Origin: Carallia brachiata
Taxonomy: Eukaryota > Streptophyta > Magnoliopsida > Malpighiales > Rhizophoraceae
Direction: 5' to 3'
DNA: 64,000 nt
Assembly: GCA_021464245.1 (NCBI GenBank)
Contig: JADCRB010000114.1
Span: forward strand, 1,798,001 to 1,862,000
Under the pieces are notes generated by a model. That model was not told the origin of the DNA, did no database searches, and saw nothing but the letters and a program-made list of their open reading frames with translations. The stretch's first letter is position 1. Every line of letters starts with the position of its first letter. Positions 35,801 to 49,008 of the stretch are shown piece after piece. The position numbers and the translations under genes are program-made.

Positions 35801-36611
35801 TTGGATCAATACCAAGATGTCTTTGCAGAACCAAAGACTCTACCTCCCACGCGAGCTCTCGATCATGGTATACCTTTGAAGTCGAGCACTCAACCCATCA
35901 ATTTGAGGCCGTATAGGTATTCGCCAAACCAGAAAACTGAAATTGAAAAATTAGTGAAGGATATGCTCACTTCATCAATCATTTGGCCTAGCCTCAGTCC
36001 TTTTGCTTCTCCAATGATATTAGTAAAAAAGAAGGATGGCAGCTGGAGGTTTTGTATCGATTATCGCTAGTTGAATGCAGCCACTATGAAGAATAAATTT
36101 CCCATGCCAATAATAGATGATTTGTTGGATGAGTTATCAGGTTCCACCATCTTTTCTAAGATTGATTTGCGGGCCGGATATCATCAGATAAGAATGCAAG
36201 AAGAGGATGTAACAGCATTTCGAACTCACTTGGGGCATTATGAGTTTCGAGTTATGCCTTTCGAACTCACCAATGCACCAGCGACGTTTGAAGCCTTAAT
36301 AAACCAGGTTTTTGAACCTTATCTTCTCAAATTCATGTTGGTTTTTTTATGATCTTTTGATCTATAACAAAGATCTAGAGAGCCATGCCACTCATCTCTC
36401 TATGGCCTTGGAGATGCTGAGAAAGAACCAACTATTTGCCAAACACTCCAAATGTTCCTTTGGACAACGCCAAGTGGAATACTTAGGCCACATTGTTTCT
36501 GAATTTGGAGTAGCCACTGATCCTTCCAAGATTGATGCGATGACTAAATGGCTGACATATGCCATTGTGAAGGAGTTGAGAGGATTTCTCATATTAACGA
36601 GATATTATTGA
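35801..36611 (+). pseudogene. Reverse transcriptase region
   Basis: YRYSPNQKTEIEKLV, the SPFASPMILVKKKDGSWRFC block and [13 protein letters not shown] are RT fingers and palm. A TAG at 36068 interrupts it. The catalytic FxDD box near 36345 is broken by a small deletion after a T run: the frame shifts and only one of the two Asp residues can be read in the new frame. The thumb (SKCSFGQRQVEYLGHIVS) continues in the shifted frame. Confidence 0.9.
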
Positions 36612-36687
36612 AAATTTTATTGAAGGTTATGGGCAACTAAGCAAACCCTTGACTAAGTTATTCAAAAAAGATTGATTTTAATGGAGT

Positions 36688-37130
36688 GTGGAGGCTGATC
36701 AAACATTTCATCATTTGAAGAATGCTATGACTCAAGCGCCAATATTAGCCTTGCTAAATTTTACAAAGCCTTTCACGTTAGAGACTGATGTAAGCGAGAA
36801 AGGGATTGGAGCTGTCCTTATGCAAGAGGGCCAACCTATAGCCTACTTAAGTAAAGCACTCACTATTCAACAGCAAGCCTTGTCCACTTATGAAAAAGAG
36901 CTACTAGCTATACTCATGGTTGTGAGCAAATGGAGACACTACTTGGAGGGACAAAGTTTTGTAATTAAAACTGATCATGAGAGTTTGAAGTTTTTCTTAC
37001 AACAGTAGTTGCACACTTATAGAAAAAATGAAGGGAGTTACAAAGCTGTTAGGTTTGGATTATACTATATTATACAGGAAGGGAAGTGGGAATGTGGTAG
37101 CAGATGCATTATCTAGAGAAGCAGCACTAT
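36688..37130 (+). pseudogene. RNase H region
   Basis: FTLETDVSEKGIGAVLMQEG carries the first catalytic Asp context. LSTYEKELLAILMVVSKWRHY carries the catalytic Glu, and VIKTDHESLKF carries the next Asp. A TAG at 37006 ends the frame. Confidence 0.88.
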
Positions 37131-37189
37131 GGAAATAAGGTGAGCAAGGTCAATAGCAGTCAGGCTAGGGAGAAGAATCCTGCTATGCA

Positions 37190-38414
37190 TTGACAGTAAT
37201 GATTCCTAAGTGGCATCAAGATGTGCTTGTAAGCTATGAGCAGGACCCTGCAGTTCAGGGGTTTATTACCGAGCTCACTTTGATAGGTCAGCCATCCTCT
37301 CATTATACTTTGTGGTATGGGATTGTCCACTACAAAGGAAAATTTTATCTAGGAGTTGTGGGGGGCATTAGAGAAAGAATGGTGAAAGAATTCCATAATT
37401 CTACATTTGGCAGACATTATGGTGTGAGGGGAACTTATCATAGGTTGCGAAAAATGTTTTATTGGCCTAAACTGAAATAATCAATTAAAAGCTATGTGCA
37501 AGCTTGTGATATATGCCAAAAATGTAAAAGTGAGAGTGTGAAGTATTCGGGGCTATTACAACCACTACCAATACCAGAGACTGCTTGGAAAGATATCAGT
37601 ATGGATTTCAAAGAAGGGCTTCCAAAATTTGAAAGCCAATATGTTATTTTGGTGGTAGTGGATCGTTTTAGTAAGTACGTACATTTTATACCACCGAAGA
37701 CATCCTTTTACAGCTTCCACAGTGGCTAAGGCTTTTATGAAGGGGGTGTTTAAATTGTATGGGTTGCCACGAACCATTGTCTCAGATAGAGATAAGGTCT
37801 TTACAAGTCTATTTTGGAAAGAACTATTTGGCTTGTTGGGATTGGAGTTGCACCTGAGCTCTGCTTACCACCCGTAGATGGATGGCCAAACAAAGAGACT
37901 TAATAGGTGCTTGGAGACTTACCTTCGATGCATGGCATTTCGGCAGCCTAGCAATTGGGTTAAGTGGTTGCATTTGGTGGAATGGTGGTATAATAGCAGT
38001 TTTGTTACAGCTATAGGAATGTTACCATTTAAAGCACTGCATGGGTATGAAGCCCCGCAACTGACTGAGGTCACTTTACAGTAGTCCCAAGTAGCAGCAG
38101 TGGGTTTATATTTACAAGACAGGCATACCATGGATACCTTGTTAAATGAGCAGCTTATGAAGGCCCGAGAAATGATGAAACACTATGCAAACAAGAATCA
38201 TAGTGAGAGAGCTGTTGAGGTGGGAGACAAAGTTTACCTTAAATTGCAACCTTATAAACAAGCCACTGTAGCCGTGAGGAAGAATCTGAAGCTTACCACT
38301 AAATATTATAGTCCCTTTGAGATAATAGCTAATGTGGGGTCCGTGGCTTACAAATTGCTACTACTTGTTGGCTTTACAATTCATCCCATATTCCACGTTT
38401 CTTTACTCAAATAA
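37190..38414 (+). pseudogene. Integrase region
   Basis: An HHCC-type zinc segment (FHNSTFGRHYG...CDICQKCK) is split by a TAA at 37478. The core has WKDISMDFKEGLPK (first Asp), a one-base shift near 37700, then LPRTIVSDRDKVFTS (second Asp) and a TAG just before MDGQTKRLNRCLE (Glu). The C-terminal domain, to 38414, has KVYLKLQPYKQ, typical of gypsy integrases. Confidence 0.88.
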
Positions 38415-38437
38415 GCTATAGGGATGGAGGACAACTA

Positions 38438-38641
38438 ATGCCTCAATTGCCCCTTTCTGGAAGTGATGGTCAGCTACTAGCGGAGCTAGTAGTAATCTTA
38501 GACCGTAGACTTGTCAAGAGAAAAAACCAAGTAGTTGTTCAGCTTTTAATCCAGTGGTCTAACCTGTCAGTTGAAGACGCCACATGGGAAGATTCTACCT
38601 TCATTTCTTCACAGTTCCCTGAGTTTCAGTTTGACATATAG
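38438..38641 (+). pseudogene. C-terminal chromodomain-like segment
   Basis: LLIQWSNLSVEDATWED with QFPEF is the usual ending of plant chromovirus polyproteins, where a chromodomain helps target heterochromatin. A stop and frame change separate it from the integrase. Confidence 0.7.
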
Positions 38642-38677
38642 GCTTGAGGACAAGGCTACTTTTGCTGGGGGAGCCGT

Positions 38678-38997
38678 TATTAAGAGTCAGTGTGGATAAG
38701 AGTGATTTAGGGAGTCTATTAATGCTATTAATAAGTTTATTAGTGTAAATGTCTAGGTGTCAAGTGTTGATTGGATATAATACATACTGCTACATACCAT
38801 TAGTAGATGCCGTCTATTCTTTTAACGGATGTTAATATTGTAACTCTTTTCCATACAATTGCCATTGACGGCAAAAGCAAGCTACAGAAGAATGAAAAAC
38901 TAAATTCTATTTCTCTCTTTAAAGTTTCTCTCGTTTCTCTATCTAAATTTTTTTTCTTCTCAATCCCAATCTTCTTAAATTGATCCAAACCCTAACA
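38678..38997 (+). repeat. 3' LTR
   Basis: Same length as the 5' LTR (320 bp), starting TATTAAGAG and ending CCCTAACA. The purine-rich tract GGGGGAG (about 38667-38673) lies just upstream as a decayed polypurine primer site. Confidence 0.9.
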
Positions 38998-39002
38998 GGT
39001 AA

Positions 39003-42000
39003 AAGCTTGATTTTTTTTTGTTTAATATATAGCTGATAAACTCTAATCTAATGTTTACAAGTTAGTATTTCTTTATCAAGTGTCCATTGAGATGGTAGGG
39101 AGTATTGAAAGAAAGAAAGTGAAAGGAAAAGAAAGCTATATAAAGAATTCTAAATACTATGCTTTGATGTCCGGCAAGAAATGTATTTATAGGATGCAAT
39201 AACCAATAGAGTTACTCCATTTAAAGTTTATTCTGAAAAGTGTGCTTTGATGGGTAGCATGTTTTTTACAATTACATTCAAATGTAAAAACCAATAGAAT
39301 TGCTTCATTTAGAGTTGGAACCTTGTTTGAACATTGGGCTAGTAAAATCACAAAAAGTTCCAAGCAAAATGCGTGAGTGGGCTCCAAAGCCTCGTATCTT
39401 ATGTGTTAGAGTTTTATGACCCTTTTTGTTTGGTCATTTTCTTTCTTTTTTTGATAGAATTTCCTTTGAAATTTTATTTAAAGGTTATGTGATTTCTCTT
39501 ATTAATTGTTTTATATAATAATTAAGTATTTTTAATGATCTTCCTAGGCGGTTGGCGAGAGTGTGTGAGAGAAATTCCTATATTAACTCAAGAATATTTA
39601 ATTAAGAAGAATTTAAAAGATGGGTCTCATTCCAAACTCGGAAGATAGTAAAACATGATAGTCAAATTTATATTTCTATCTTTAAGGTTTTGGTATTTAA
39701 TCTTGATAAGGGAGTTTGAGATTTATAGAAGAAGAGAGTTTGAGATTTATGAAAATAGAGAAAATTATTTTTATGATATAATTTACAGCTTAATAGGTCT
39801 TTTAATAAATAAAAAAAAATGATGTGATAGCAAGAAAAGATTCATAAGCCAAATTTTAAAAAAATTGAGATTAACATTTAGTCTTGTTCTTTAAATATTT
39901 AATACTATAATACTAATTTGTTATATGAACTAATAAACAATTTTTAAAATAGTATATTTACAAATAATAATGTCCATTAAATTCATTATCTACTATAATA
40001 GTTATTTAATTCACAATTTACTTTTATAAATTGCTTATGTATAATATTAACAAATAGTGAATTACGCTTGCTGACAGGGATCAACAATCTCAAACAAACA
40101 CATCTTATGCCCAATGGAATATTGAGGAAAAATTGGGGCCAATGCCTTTCATGCATTGGCAAAAAGGAGAAAGAAACCTAAACAGACGAGGATATTAATT
40201 ATATTTGGATTATTTTATTACTTATATTCAACTGTATTTATTATTTCAGTAATAATAGAAAGTCGTAGGTTTTTCTTTATATAATACTTATTTTAGGACC
40301 CCTCAAAATAAGGGAACCTTTTCTCAAAAATAATTTTGTTTAGAGCAAATGTACGGTAATGACAGATGGATTGGGTGAAAAAATGCAGAGGTGATAGAGT
40401 TATTTTTTGTACATATTATTTATATGTTTATTACACATCAATTATAATTATAAATTTAATAAATATTTGTAATTTTTTTAATTTATAATATATAATAGTG
40501 CTAAATTAATATGTAATAAAAATATAAAAAATGTGCACAAAAAAAAAATATATAACTCTATCTCTCTACACGTAGAGCAATTTACCACTCCATCTAAAAC
40601 CTGCAAATGGAAAGCAAAAACATGCAACTCCGAAGCTCTTATTGTTTTTGTGTGCAACATGGCGGGTTGTCTAGATGTCTGGGCAAGCCGCACGTCCATT
40701 TGCGGAGATATCTGGGCCGGCCAGCGGAATTGAGAAGTCTAGGCTGGCTGTACAGAGCTGTCCCTAATAACCATTTTAACTATGATAATTTTTAAGAAAA
40801 ATTATTGGTTTAAATTTGAAGAGCCATTAATATATTAATGTAGCTAATTATCATTATTTTTGTTTTTTTAATTTTTTTTAAAGTAACTAATCAAAATTAT
40901 TGAAAAAATCTTATTCCACTTGTATTTCCTTAACTTTTTTTTTTTTTTGATAGGTGTATTTCCTTAACTTACAGCCAAGTTGGTTGCTGCTTTTGTTGTT
41001 TTTTTTTTTCGCACTTGGCTTGGTCTCAGTAGTCCTCTTGTCATGGTCATCTACATCGATGACTCAGATTGGCCTGCAAATCATCGGACGACAGACAAAA
41101 AAGAACCAGTTGGTTGGGCCTGCACCTAGTTGAGCCCAACAAACAATCTGTGTCATTGGTGTCTCTTTCAATCAACGAGTTTTTTCGTTTAGGGTAGTAG
41201 AAAATCAAGTGACGCCTTATAGTTTTATCAAATAAGATATTAATTTTTGACCAAAAAAAATAAGATATTAGTTTGAGTTAATCCAGTTAGTAATTACTAG
41301 GGACGAAGTTTAAAAAAAAATAGCGAATAAATTTTATATGTATATTTATAATAGTAAAATTAATTAATATAATAAAAAATTATATTAATTATTTTGAGTA
41401 ATAAATAATATAATTATATCTAGTGATTTTTAATATTTTAAAACTATTTTGATTTTTTATATGTTAATTAAACATATTTTTAATATAAGTAATAATTAAA
41501 TTATTTAGTCATTTATCTCTCATGTAATTGCATGACAAATTCTTTATGATATTTATTGTAGAAAATATAATTTTTTTCGTAACCATTGTAGCCGATAAAA
41601 TTAAAGTTAATTTTATAAATAAATATATGTTCAAATATATTATTTGGTTTTAGATATTTTTCTTTCCATTATTAGTAATTTGTTTCATTAAAAGATTAAA
41701 TATTTCTAAAAGACTTTATAAAAATAAGAAAAATTTATTCAAATACTTTGGAGTAAATGAAATGATTTAAAATAATAATTCAGTATATGAGACTCTCACA
41801 TTTAATAAAATTTAAGTTTTATAATATAAAATAGTCAACTATAAAACTAAAAAAAATTCAATTGAAAGAAAAAAAAAACAATTCTCAAAAAAAAAAGAAG
41901 AAGAAAAAGGGAAGCTAAAAAGAAAAGGCACCCTCGGAAGAGCAAATGCGATCCTTGAAAGACAAAAAAAAAAAAAAGCATTTGATAGAAAAGAAAAACA

Positions 42001-44270
42001 TAAAAATACGCGCTATAAAGGCTAGAACTGCCATAAAAAGGCCTAAAAGGGGAACAAGATAAAAAAATTGGTTAATATATAAAAATATTATTAATTTATT
42101 TAAAATAATAAATTTAATATTAATTTTAAAAGATAATAACTTTTTTTGAATTTTTGATAATAAATTTTATACTCTGTGAAATTTATTAAATAAAATTTAT
42201 GTATTTTAATAATATAACACTAACTTATATGATTATCATATTATCAAAATAACATATTTTTATAAATCGGTCATTAAAATTAATAGATTTTATTCATATA
42301 AAATTATTACGTGTTAAATTTATTAAAAAATTAAAAAAATAAACTGTTATTTTTTAAGATTAATATTAAATTTGTTATTTTATATAAATTAATGATATTT
42401 TTATATATTAACTTAAAAAACTATTTCATCATAAAAAATAACTTGTTTGGTGGTTCTGCTACTTTCCAGCACCAAGAGAGGACAAAATGCCCCAGCCAAC
42501 TGAGTTAAGTGGTGCCTTCACTACGATTTGGTAAAACAATACTCATAAAAAAAAATCCCCAACGTGCCTTCGTCCCTGGTAATTAGATTAGTTTTAGGAG
42601 AATTTTATTTGTAATGTCAAGAATTCTAAATTTAAAGAAGATATATTTAGAGAGATTTTAACTTTTAATATCCTTTCATAAAAGATTATCATTAAAGTAT
42701 TTTTGACTTTAAAATGATTTTTCACTCGGCTACTACTATTTTGACCCAAACAAAAGATTACGCTAGCCACAGTAAATTAAATTTTTGTATTTAACATTTT
42801 AGGAATAAACTTTACCATGTCCAAAAGAGTCACTAGTCTACAATTTCATTTTTCAATCAACGTGTTTAAAGTACGAGTATTCAAATTAAATAAAGTTGCC
42901 AATTCTTCTAAATAAATGGAGAAAAATTAGAAAGATTTTGATATTGTCCTTGAAGCGCAAAAACAAATTTAAATGTAGCTAAAAAAATTGAGAAAAAAGA
43001 GCAAATAGGAGAGGCGAAGAAATTATAATTACTTTTGAAGGCAAGGCATACCAATTATTTGAATTTTTTTTGTGTTAACATAATTTTGATTTATTGAGTC
43101 TAATTAGAAATTTCCTTATATATGTTAATAGAGGAACCTATTTATGCTTTGAATGATTATTTAACACTATCTATGATACTTAAAAGGTTTTCTTGTTATT
43201 TATTTTTAATTGTTACGATCTCTATATGAGTTGGAAAATGATTAAGATAAAAGAAATTTCATTTTTTATTTTTAGACACAAAGAATATATGTCAATTACA
43301 ATCTCTACAATGATACAAACTAAATTAACCCACTTATAATTGAGATTTGACAAAATTTAAGTACAAATTTAATCAACCTAATGCTCAAAATGCATAGCCT
43401 GAGTATGGGACTTGAACATTGCACTCAAACGCTCTTGATTAAAACTTTTCGCAGCAATAAAATTTGTTTCTTTGATATCCAAAAATTAGAGTTGCTGGCT
43501 GGTGGTTAGATGCGTTTCCATCAGCTTAGAAATGATGGCTCTTCTAGCACAAACAGCTACAATTTTTTTGGTTATTGCCCAAAGTGGATTTGCTGACCTC
43601 TTGAGTGTTCTCTCTGTTTTTATTTTTTGGAAAAAATACAAAAGATACAAGAAAAAAAATTTAAATATAAAAAATGAACAAATATATATTAATGTAATTG
43701 TGGTATTAAATTTTAAAAAAACAAATTTTAAAATTAATTATATAAAAAAATTTTCAGGTGAATCTTTTTTTATGAAAAGTGATGACTTCAAATATCTTAC
43801 GATTTATTGTTGGGTTCGTAGTAAATGTTACAGCATTAAAAAAATTAAATACATATGAAAGAAATAAACAAATAGATCATGTTCTAAATTGATGCTAAAC
43901 AACAAAAATTATCATCTATTTTCACAGAATAATTTTTATTTTTATTAAAAATCACTTTTTAACTGTCAAGTTTTTATCAATTTCAGTCATCGGACCTGAA
44001 CAATTAAACCAAACACAACATTGTTCAGGCATAAACTTTCTGAAAAAATTGACCAAAAAAAAAAAACAAAAAACTTTCTTTTTTGGGGTAAAAAACAAAA
44101 ACTTTCAGAAAAATTACAATGTCCGAAAGCCCGAAACCTAGCGATGTTCGACTGGCCATGCGCATAGAAGCTTGACGGGCCGTTCATTGACGATGGGCCG
44201 TTCATGTACGGTGGCCCAAACCACGTAGAATATGAGAGGTTGAACATCCTCCGGCTTCGATCGGCCTCTT
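39003..44270. other. Gene-poor AT-rich intergenic DNA
   Basis: No supported gene in 5.3 kb. Long runs of A/T with poly-A and poly-T tracts occur (for example 40930-40950 and 41960-41975). The frame at 43502-43858 starts with a hydrophobic stretch (MMALLAQTATIFLVIAQSG) but becomes Lys/Asn/Ile-rich noise; I do not call it. Confidence 0.5.
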
Positions 44271-44327
44271 GAGCGAGGTGGGATTGCCAGACATGGTGAT
44301 AAAGACGACGTCGTCTAATTTCTTTCT

Positions 44328-45917
44328 CCTATTCATCCATTTTCTGTTTCAATGTTGTCGAAATATGTTCGACAACATCATCGATCAGCATTTGCTCTGC
44401 CCTGCCAAACATCAGAAGAGATTTTTGGAATAAACCTTATAAACTTAAAGAAGTATGGATAATTGGAGATTATTTGTCCACAATTCAATACACCAAGCAT
44501 CTAAAAAGTCATTTTAAAAGGTCTTGAGGATCAAATACTAAGGACAGACTTATAAGATTTCACAAAAAAAATTATATCCTCTAATAGTCACTAAAATTAA
44601 AATACATAGCGAGATCTAGAGATTGTACATTTTAGAAAAGACAAACAAATTAAACTCATATTGCTGCACATAAGCTTATTTCATGAGGCAGTCACGTCGT
44701 AACAAAATTATTAGGATTTTTAACTTGGCTTATATGTTTTTTGATAAATATAATTTATTTATAATCTTATATTATATAATAAATAGTATTTCTTCGAAAT
44801 TAAAAAATAAAAAAATAAATTTCTATAATATAAAATTATTAGTATGTTTTATTTATTAAAAAATAAAATAAAATTAATAATTACTGTTGAAATAGATGTT
44901 GTCCCACATCAGTCGGAAAAGGTAAAGAAAAAATAATTTATAAGTTTGGAATACCTTAGTTAATGTCACTTAAATTATTTTAATAAGATAATGAATTCAT
45001 TAACTGAAATGAAATGAATTTAAGATAAATTTAGTATAACTCTGCCTATCTATAATGGCCCACGTTGCAAAAAATTATATGGTATCAAAATCTGAACTCT
45101 ATTAGGCGAGTTTAACAACATTTGGAAAAAATGATCTTAATAGATATTTGAGGTACTGTCTACATAAGACTCATATTTAAGATAGTAACTTTTGATAAAA
45201 GTCTGTGATGATTGGTAAGTGATAACTAATTGTCAAAGATTCTAATTGCAATTGAGGGAGAGCGTTTAAATGAATATTATTCCATGTCGGTGGGAAAAAG
45301 AATTTATAAATTTAGAGTAAATTAATTAAAATAATTTAATTTATTTTAATAAATAATAAACCTATTAAGTGAAATGAAATGAATTTGAAATAAATTTAAC
45401 TTAACACCCAGCGGCACAAAAAATTAACAAATATCACAAATTATAAATGCGAGTATTATACAAAAGTCAGCTTACCTTTTGGGCCATAAAATGGAAAGAG
45501 ATGGGAAAACGAACAGATGTGATGCGTGAGATCGGCAATTTAAAAATCCCATACGTAAACATCAGTTAATGCATCATTTGGTCAACGAATACAAGTTATT
45601 GGCATCCATGGGTGTCATACATTCAATTGTAAAAATTAAAAATTAATGTATAGCCATCTATCTCCCCCCACCAGGCAAACTCCTATCAGCCAGCACCACA
45701 GAAAGACACATAAGACCAAAAACAAGCAGCCAAGACCTGAAAGGACTACTCACTGCCCACAAACACAGCCATAATTATCATGGAGTTCCAAAAAACCCAG
45801 CACCCAATAAGAAGACCAAACCAATACCCGAAAAACCAAAATGTCTTCACAAAATAGATTTGAGACCCTGATAAAAAACATCCCAGACATGTTAGAGTTA
45901 GAGCGGAACGAACCCAT
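44328..45917 (-). pseudogene. TIR-only gene, copy 1 (remnant)
   Basis: Exon 2 survives at about 44401-44328: after an acceptor it reads AEQMLIDDVVEHISTTLKQK and stops after MDE, matching the second exons of the other two copies. The following intron is similar for about 110 bases. At the far end only the translation start region remains, about 45895-45917, together with its upstream flank. The codons that would give the TIR core are absent and replaced by unrelated sequence. It cannot make a TIR domain. Confidence 0.65.
44885..45416 (+). mobile_element. TRIM-like miniature LTR element (candidate)
   Basis: Two related segments, 44885-45069 and about 45264-45416, share the landmarks TGTTGAAATA/GTTTAAATGA, CCCACATCAGTCGG/CCATGTCGGTGGG and GAAATGAAATGAATTT. 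After the first comes TGGTATCAAAATC (45080-45092), close to a tRNA-Met primer site. Before the second comes GAGGGAGAGCG, a polypurine tract. There is no coding between. These are the marks of a terminal-repeat retrotransposon in miniature. The LTRs are diverged and I see no clean target duplication. Confidence 0.55.
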
Positions 45918-47324
45918 GTGACGATTGTGAGGGGCAGATCAATGATGAACAAATCTGGTCTTGGTACCTCTATGCTCCAAATTCCTTGGGTTTTTAATTT
46001 TGGCCTATATATTCTTAGAGAAAATTTTGATGTGCTGGATTTTTGTGTCTTGATTAACATTTTAAATGAAATAAAATTGTTAGTTTTTACAATAAAATTA
46101 ATAGTATTTATAATGAAAAAATAATAATTTTTAATTTTTATTGCAAAAACTATGAGTTTTGTTTCAAAAAATATCAATTTTGTTACATTTAAGATATTAA
46201 TCGGACACAAAAATTTTATATATGCATTGGTGTGTATTCTTATTGTTATTAAACAAGACACTCAATTTTAATTTATTTTTATTTTTTTTCCTTAAGGTCA
46301 AGGTTACTTTTTTTTTCTTTCTTTTTTAAATTGGTAAATCCTTTGAAGGGTGAGCTTTCATGCAACCATAAGATTGCTCCATTTTGACGGAAAATTCATG
46401 TGTATAAATTGTTGAAACAATAACTCTATAAAAATATAGACAACACTGAATACATATTGATCATTATTTAATATAGTAATTTCATACAATGACACATTCT
46501 TTTAAAGCAATGACAGTCCTAGTGATGTGAGAGAATACCCATGGGGAGTTCCGTTTCTTTATTGATGTCAACATAATTTTATGTAAGAAAATATGCAAAA
46601 AGATGATGAAAAAAAAAAAAGGTAACAGTCTTCTCTATCCATGTTTCTTAAAATAATGCCATTTTCAATCTTAATTGGGGCAATTGCTTGCTTGACCTTG
46701 ACCCGGTGCGAACTCTGAATCTAATATCATATAAGCATTTTTGCTTGTGGCGATTTTGCCACGGTCAATTTTGCTAACGCCACGCAATTGACAGTTTATA
46801 TTATTATTAGAAAACGTAAATTTTGCTAGCATTTCAGCCAAAATCAAGTGTTGCTTGAGCCCACAGCATTAAACCATTTGAAGGATTAGTTGGAGGACTT
46901 GGCAGTTGGCACACCGAGGAGGACCTGTTATATCAAGAATAAATGAATGAGTCCTGTTACGTAGAAAGCATTTGTAGATAGTGGGAAGACGGGGCAGTGG
47001 TGAGCCCCGATACGTCAGTGCCATTCTCTTTTTCTTTTTTTTTTTCTTTTTTTTATTTAAAAAATATATAATATAAAAACCATTAAATATGAATAAGTAT
47101 CATATAATATGCAGCCAACCCTTTTTGACAATTTTTTGCATATTTTTTTTATTTATTTTGCACATTATTGTTATTTGTCTGCACATCATATATTCTTTTA
47201 ATCTGAAAAAAATGGGCAACTTGCGCAGGACCAACTCCATCCCATCTACCTCTTGTTCCCCTCATTCCGTCTCCCTATCTTTTTCTCAAGTGAGGTGAAT
47301 GCCTTGCTATGTCATTTGAGTCTA

Positions 47325-47349
<25 letters not shown>
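47325..47349. repeat. (CT)n microsatellite
   Basis: CT repeats; a matching tract lies at 54673-54699 in unit 2, so it predates the duplication. Confidence 0.9.
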
Positions 47350-47355
<6 letters not shown>

Positions 47356-47789
47356 AAATTTTAAGCAAGTAGTTGAGAATAAAGAACAATAAAGTCTAAA
47401 AAAGAAAAAGCTAGATTCCATTAATTAATTACAAATTGTTATATATATATATATATATTGCAATTTATCGATAAATTAGTCGAATCATCGTGGAGATGCA
47501 CATGCACTTTTGGCTGGGAATTGTGGAAAGTTGAACATAAATTGTAATCAATGCCAGCTTGGATGGAGAGCAGAGGGGGGCCGTGCCATGGGGTCCCAAA
47601 TTACCTAGGAAATTCTACGCCAAAACTAATTAGACTTAACTTACATACTTTCAAATTTTGTGTAAGAACCTACCGGTTAACATGCTTACTAAATGGACTT
47701 TTAAATCTATTTGAAAATATAGATTGTTTACGCAAATGAACGAGTTTAAACAAATTCGTATTAAGTGAAACTATCAAGCATTTATCAAA

Positions 47790-48439
47790 TTTGTAAATCG
47801 GGATTACATCCATTTTGATTCTAAACCTTTATAAATTTTTTCAATTTTGTTCTAAATTGTTTAATTTTTTCAATCGAATCCTAAAGCTTTTAGTTCTTTT
47901 ACAAACTGGTACTTTCGTTAATAGAAGTCAGTTAAACCATTAAAATTAACTGTTGACCAAACAGGGATAAATAAAAAAAATTCTAAATACGGTTTTTTCT
48001 GTATTTTCAAGTTTTAATAGTTTAAAAAAATAATTGAAATATTTAAAAAATGGCAAAAATCCGTACATCAAATTTTAAAAAAAAAAGGAAAAAAAATCAG
48101 AAAATGGTGATAATGGGGTGTTTTGGGGTTTTTTTTATTTTTTATTAATTTTGCCATTTCTTAAAAAATTAATTATTTTTTACTATTTTTTCCATTTAAA
48201 ATTTTTTTTAAATACTAACGAGAAAATGAAAAAGAAACCGTATTTATGATTTTTTTATTTATCTCTATTTGGTCAATGGTTAATTTTAACAGTTTGATTA
48301 ACTTCCGTTAATGAAAGTATCAGTTTGTAAAAAAGTTGAAAGGTTCAAAATTTGATTGAAAAAGTTGAAAGGTTTAAAACTAAATTAAGAAAATCTATAA
48401 AAATTTAAGACCAAAATGAGTATAATCCCTTTGTAAATC
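47790..48439. mobile_element. Foldback Mutator-like element, 630 bp, 10-bp TSD
   Basis: The element 47800-48429 starts GGGATTACATCCATTTTG and ends CAAAATGAGTATAATCCC. The arms are inverted over roughly 200 bp. TTTGTAAATC is duplicated perfectly on both sides (47790-47799 and 48430-48439). The structure is the same type as the 1956-2455 element, with similar GGGAT(T)A ends and internal 'CTAAACCTTT' words. There is no transposase. Confidence 0.87.
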
Positions 48440-49008
48440 TATGCTTGAAAATTTCTCTTTCAAGGGGTAGTCGGTCAACCTTAAAATTCGAAATTAAATG
48501 GAAAAATGATAGGCACTAATTTCTTATTTCCAGGCTAAGGATGCAAAGCAACTAAACTCTCACAAGATGAGTCTAATTATTAGTTTTGCTGTACAAAATT
48601 AAGTGCTAAAAGGGAAAGAGAGGAACGGAAAAGGATTATGCACAAAAGTAATAAAAAAGAGATATAAATTTGACCAAAAAAAAAAAGTGATCTAAATGTG
48701 GACATTGAGTCGAGCAAAAGAAGAGAACTCAATGTTTGAAAACAGACGACTACATTTAGGGACACAATTCTAGGAATACACAAACCAAGAAGAGGCCACG
48801 GCTACTTTAATAGTCACAATGGTTCAAAATTTATGTATGTATAAATTAGAGTGTAATATGTAATTTATTTTTGCATCTAATAGTTTAAGTTTTTGACTTA
48901 AACAGTTTTTTTATGTGATATCAAAGATTTTGCACAAAAAGATATTTTAGAGTTTAATATATATGATCTATTTATCTGTCGCACTCAACAATTTGAACTT
49001 TTGGCATA

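Larger units (their letters stand above)
33640..38997 (+). mobile_element. Ty3/gypsy LTR retrotransposon, chromovirus-like, decayed
   Basis: A full-length but dead element. Two 320-bp LTRs bound it, and GGTAA is duplicated immediately outside (33635-33639 and 38998-39002). The order gag, protease, reverse transcriptase, RNase H, integrase and C-terminal chromodomain-like segment is that of Ty3/gypsy chromoviruses. Each part is interrupted by stops or shifts. The two LTRs differ at about 36 of 320 sites by hand count (about 11%), so the insertion is not recent. Confidence 0.93.

Noticed and set aside
43502..43858. 118-codon frame with a hydrophobic start
   Set aside because: Quickly becomes AT-driven Lys/Asn/Ile sequence; no motif or splice context.
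45746..46261. 171-codon minus-strand frame
   Set aside because: It spans the start-region remnant of TIR copy 1 and unrelated AT-rich DNA; composition is Ile/Phe/Lys noise and it shares no TIR motif.
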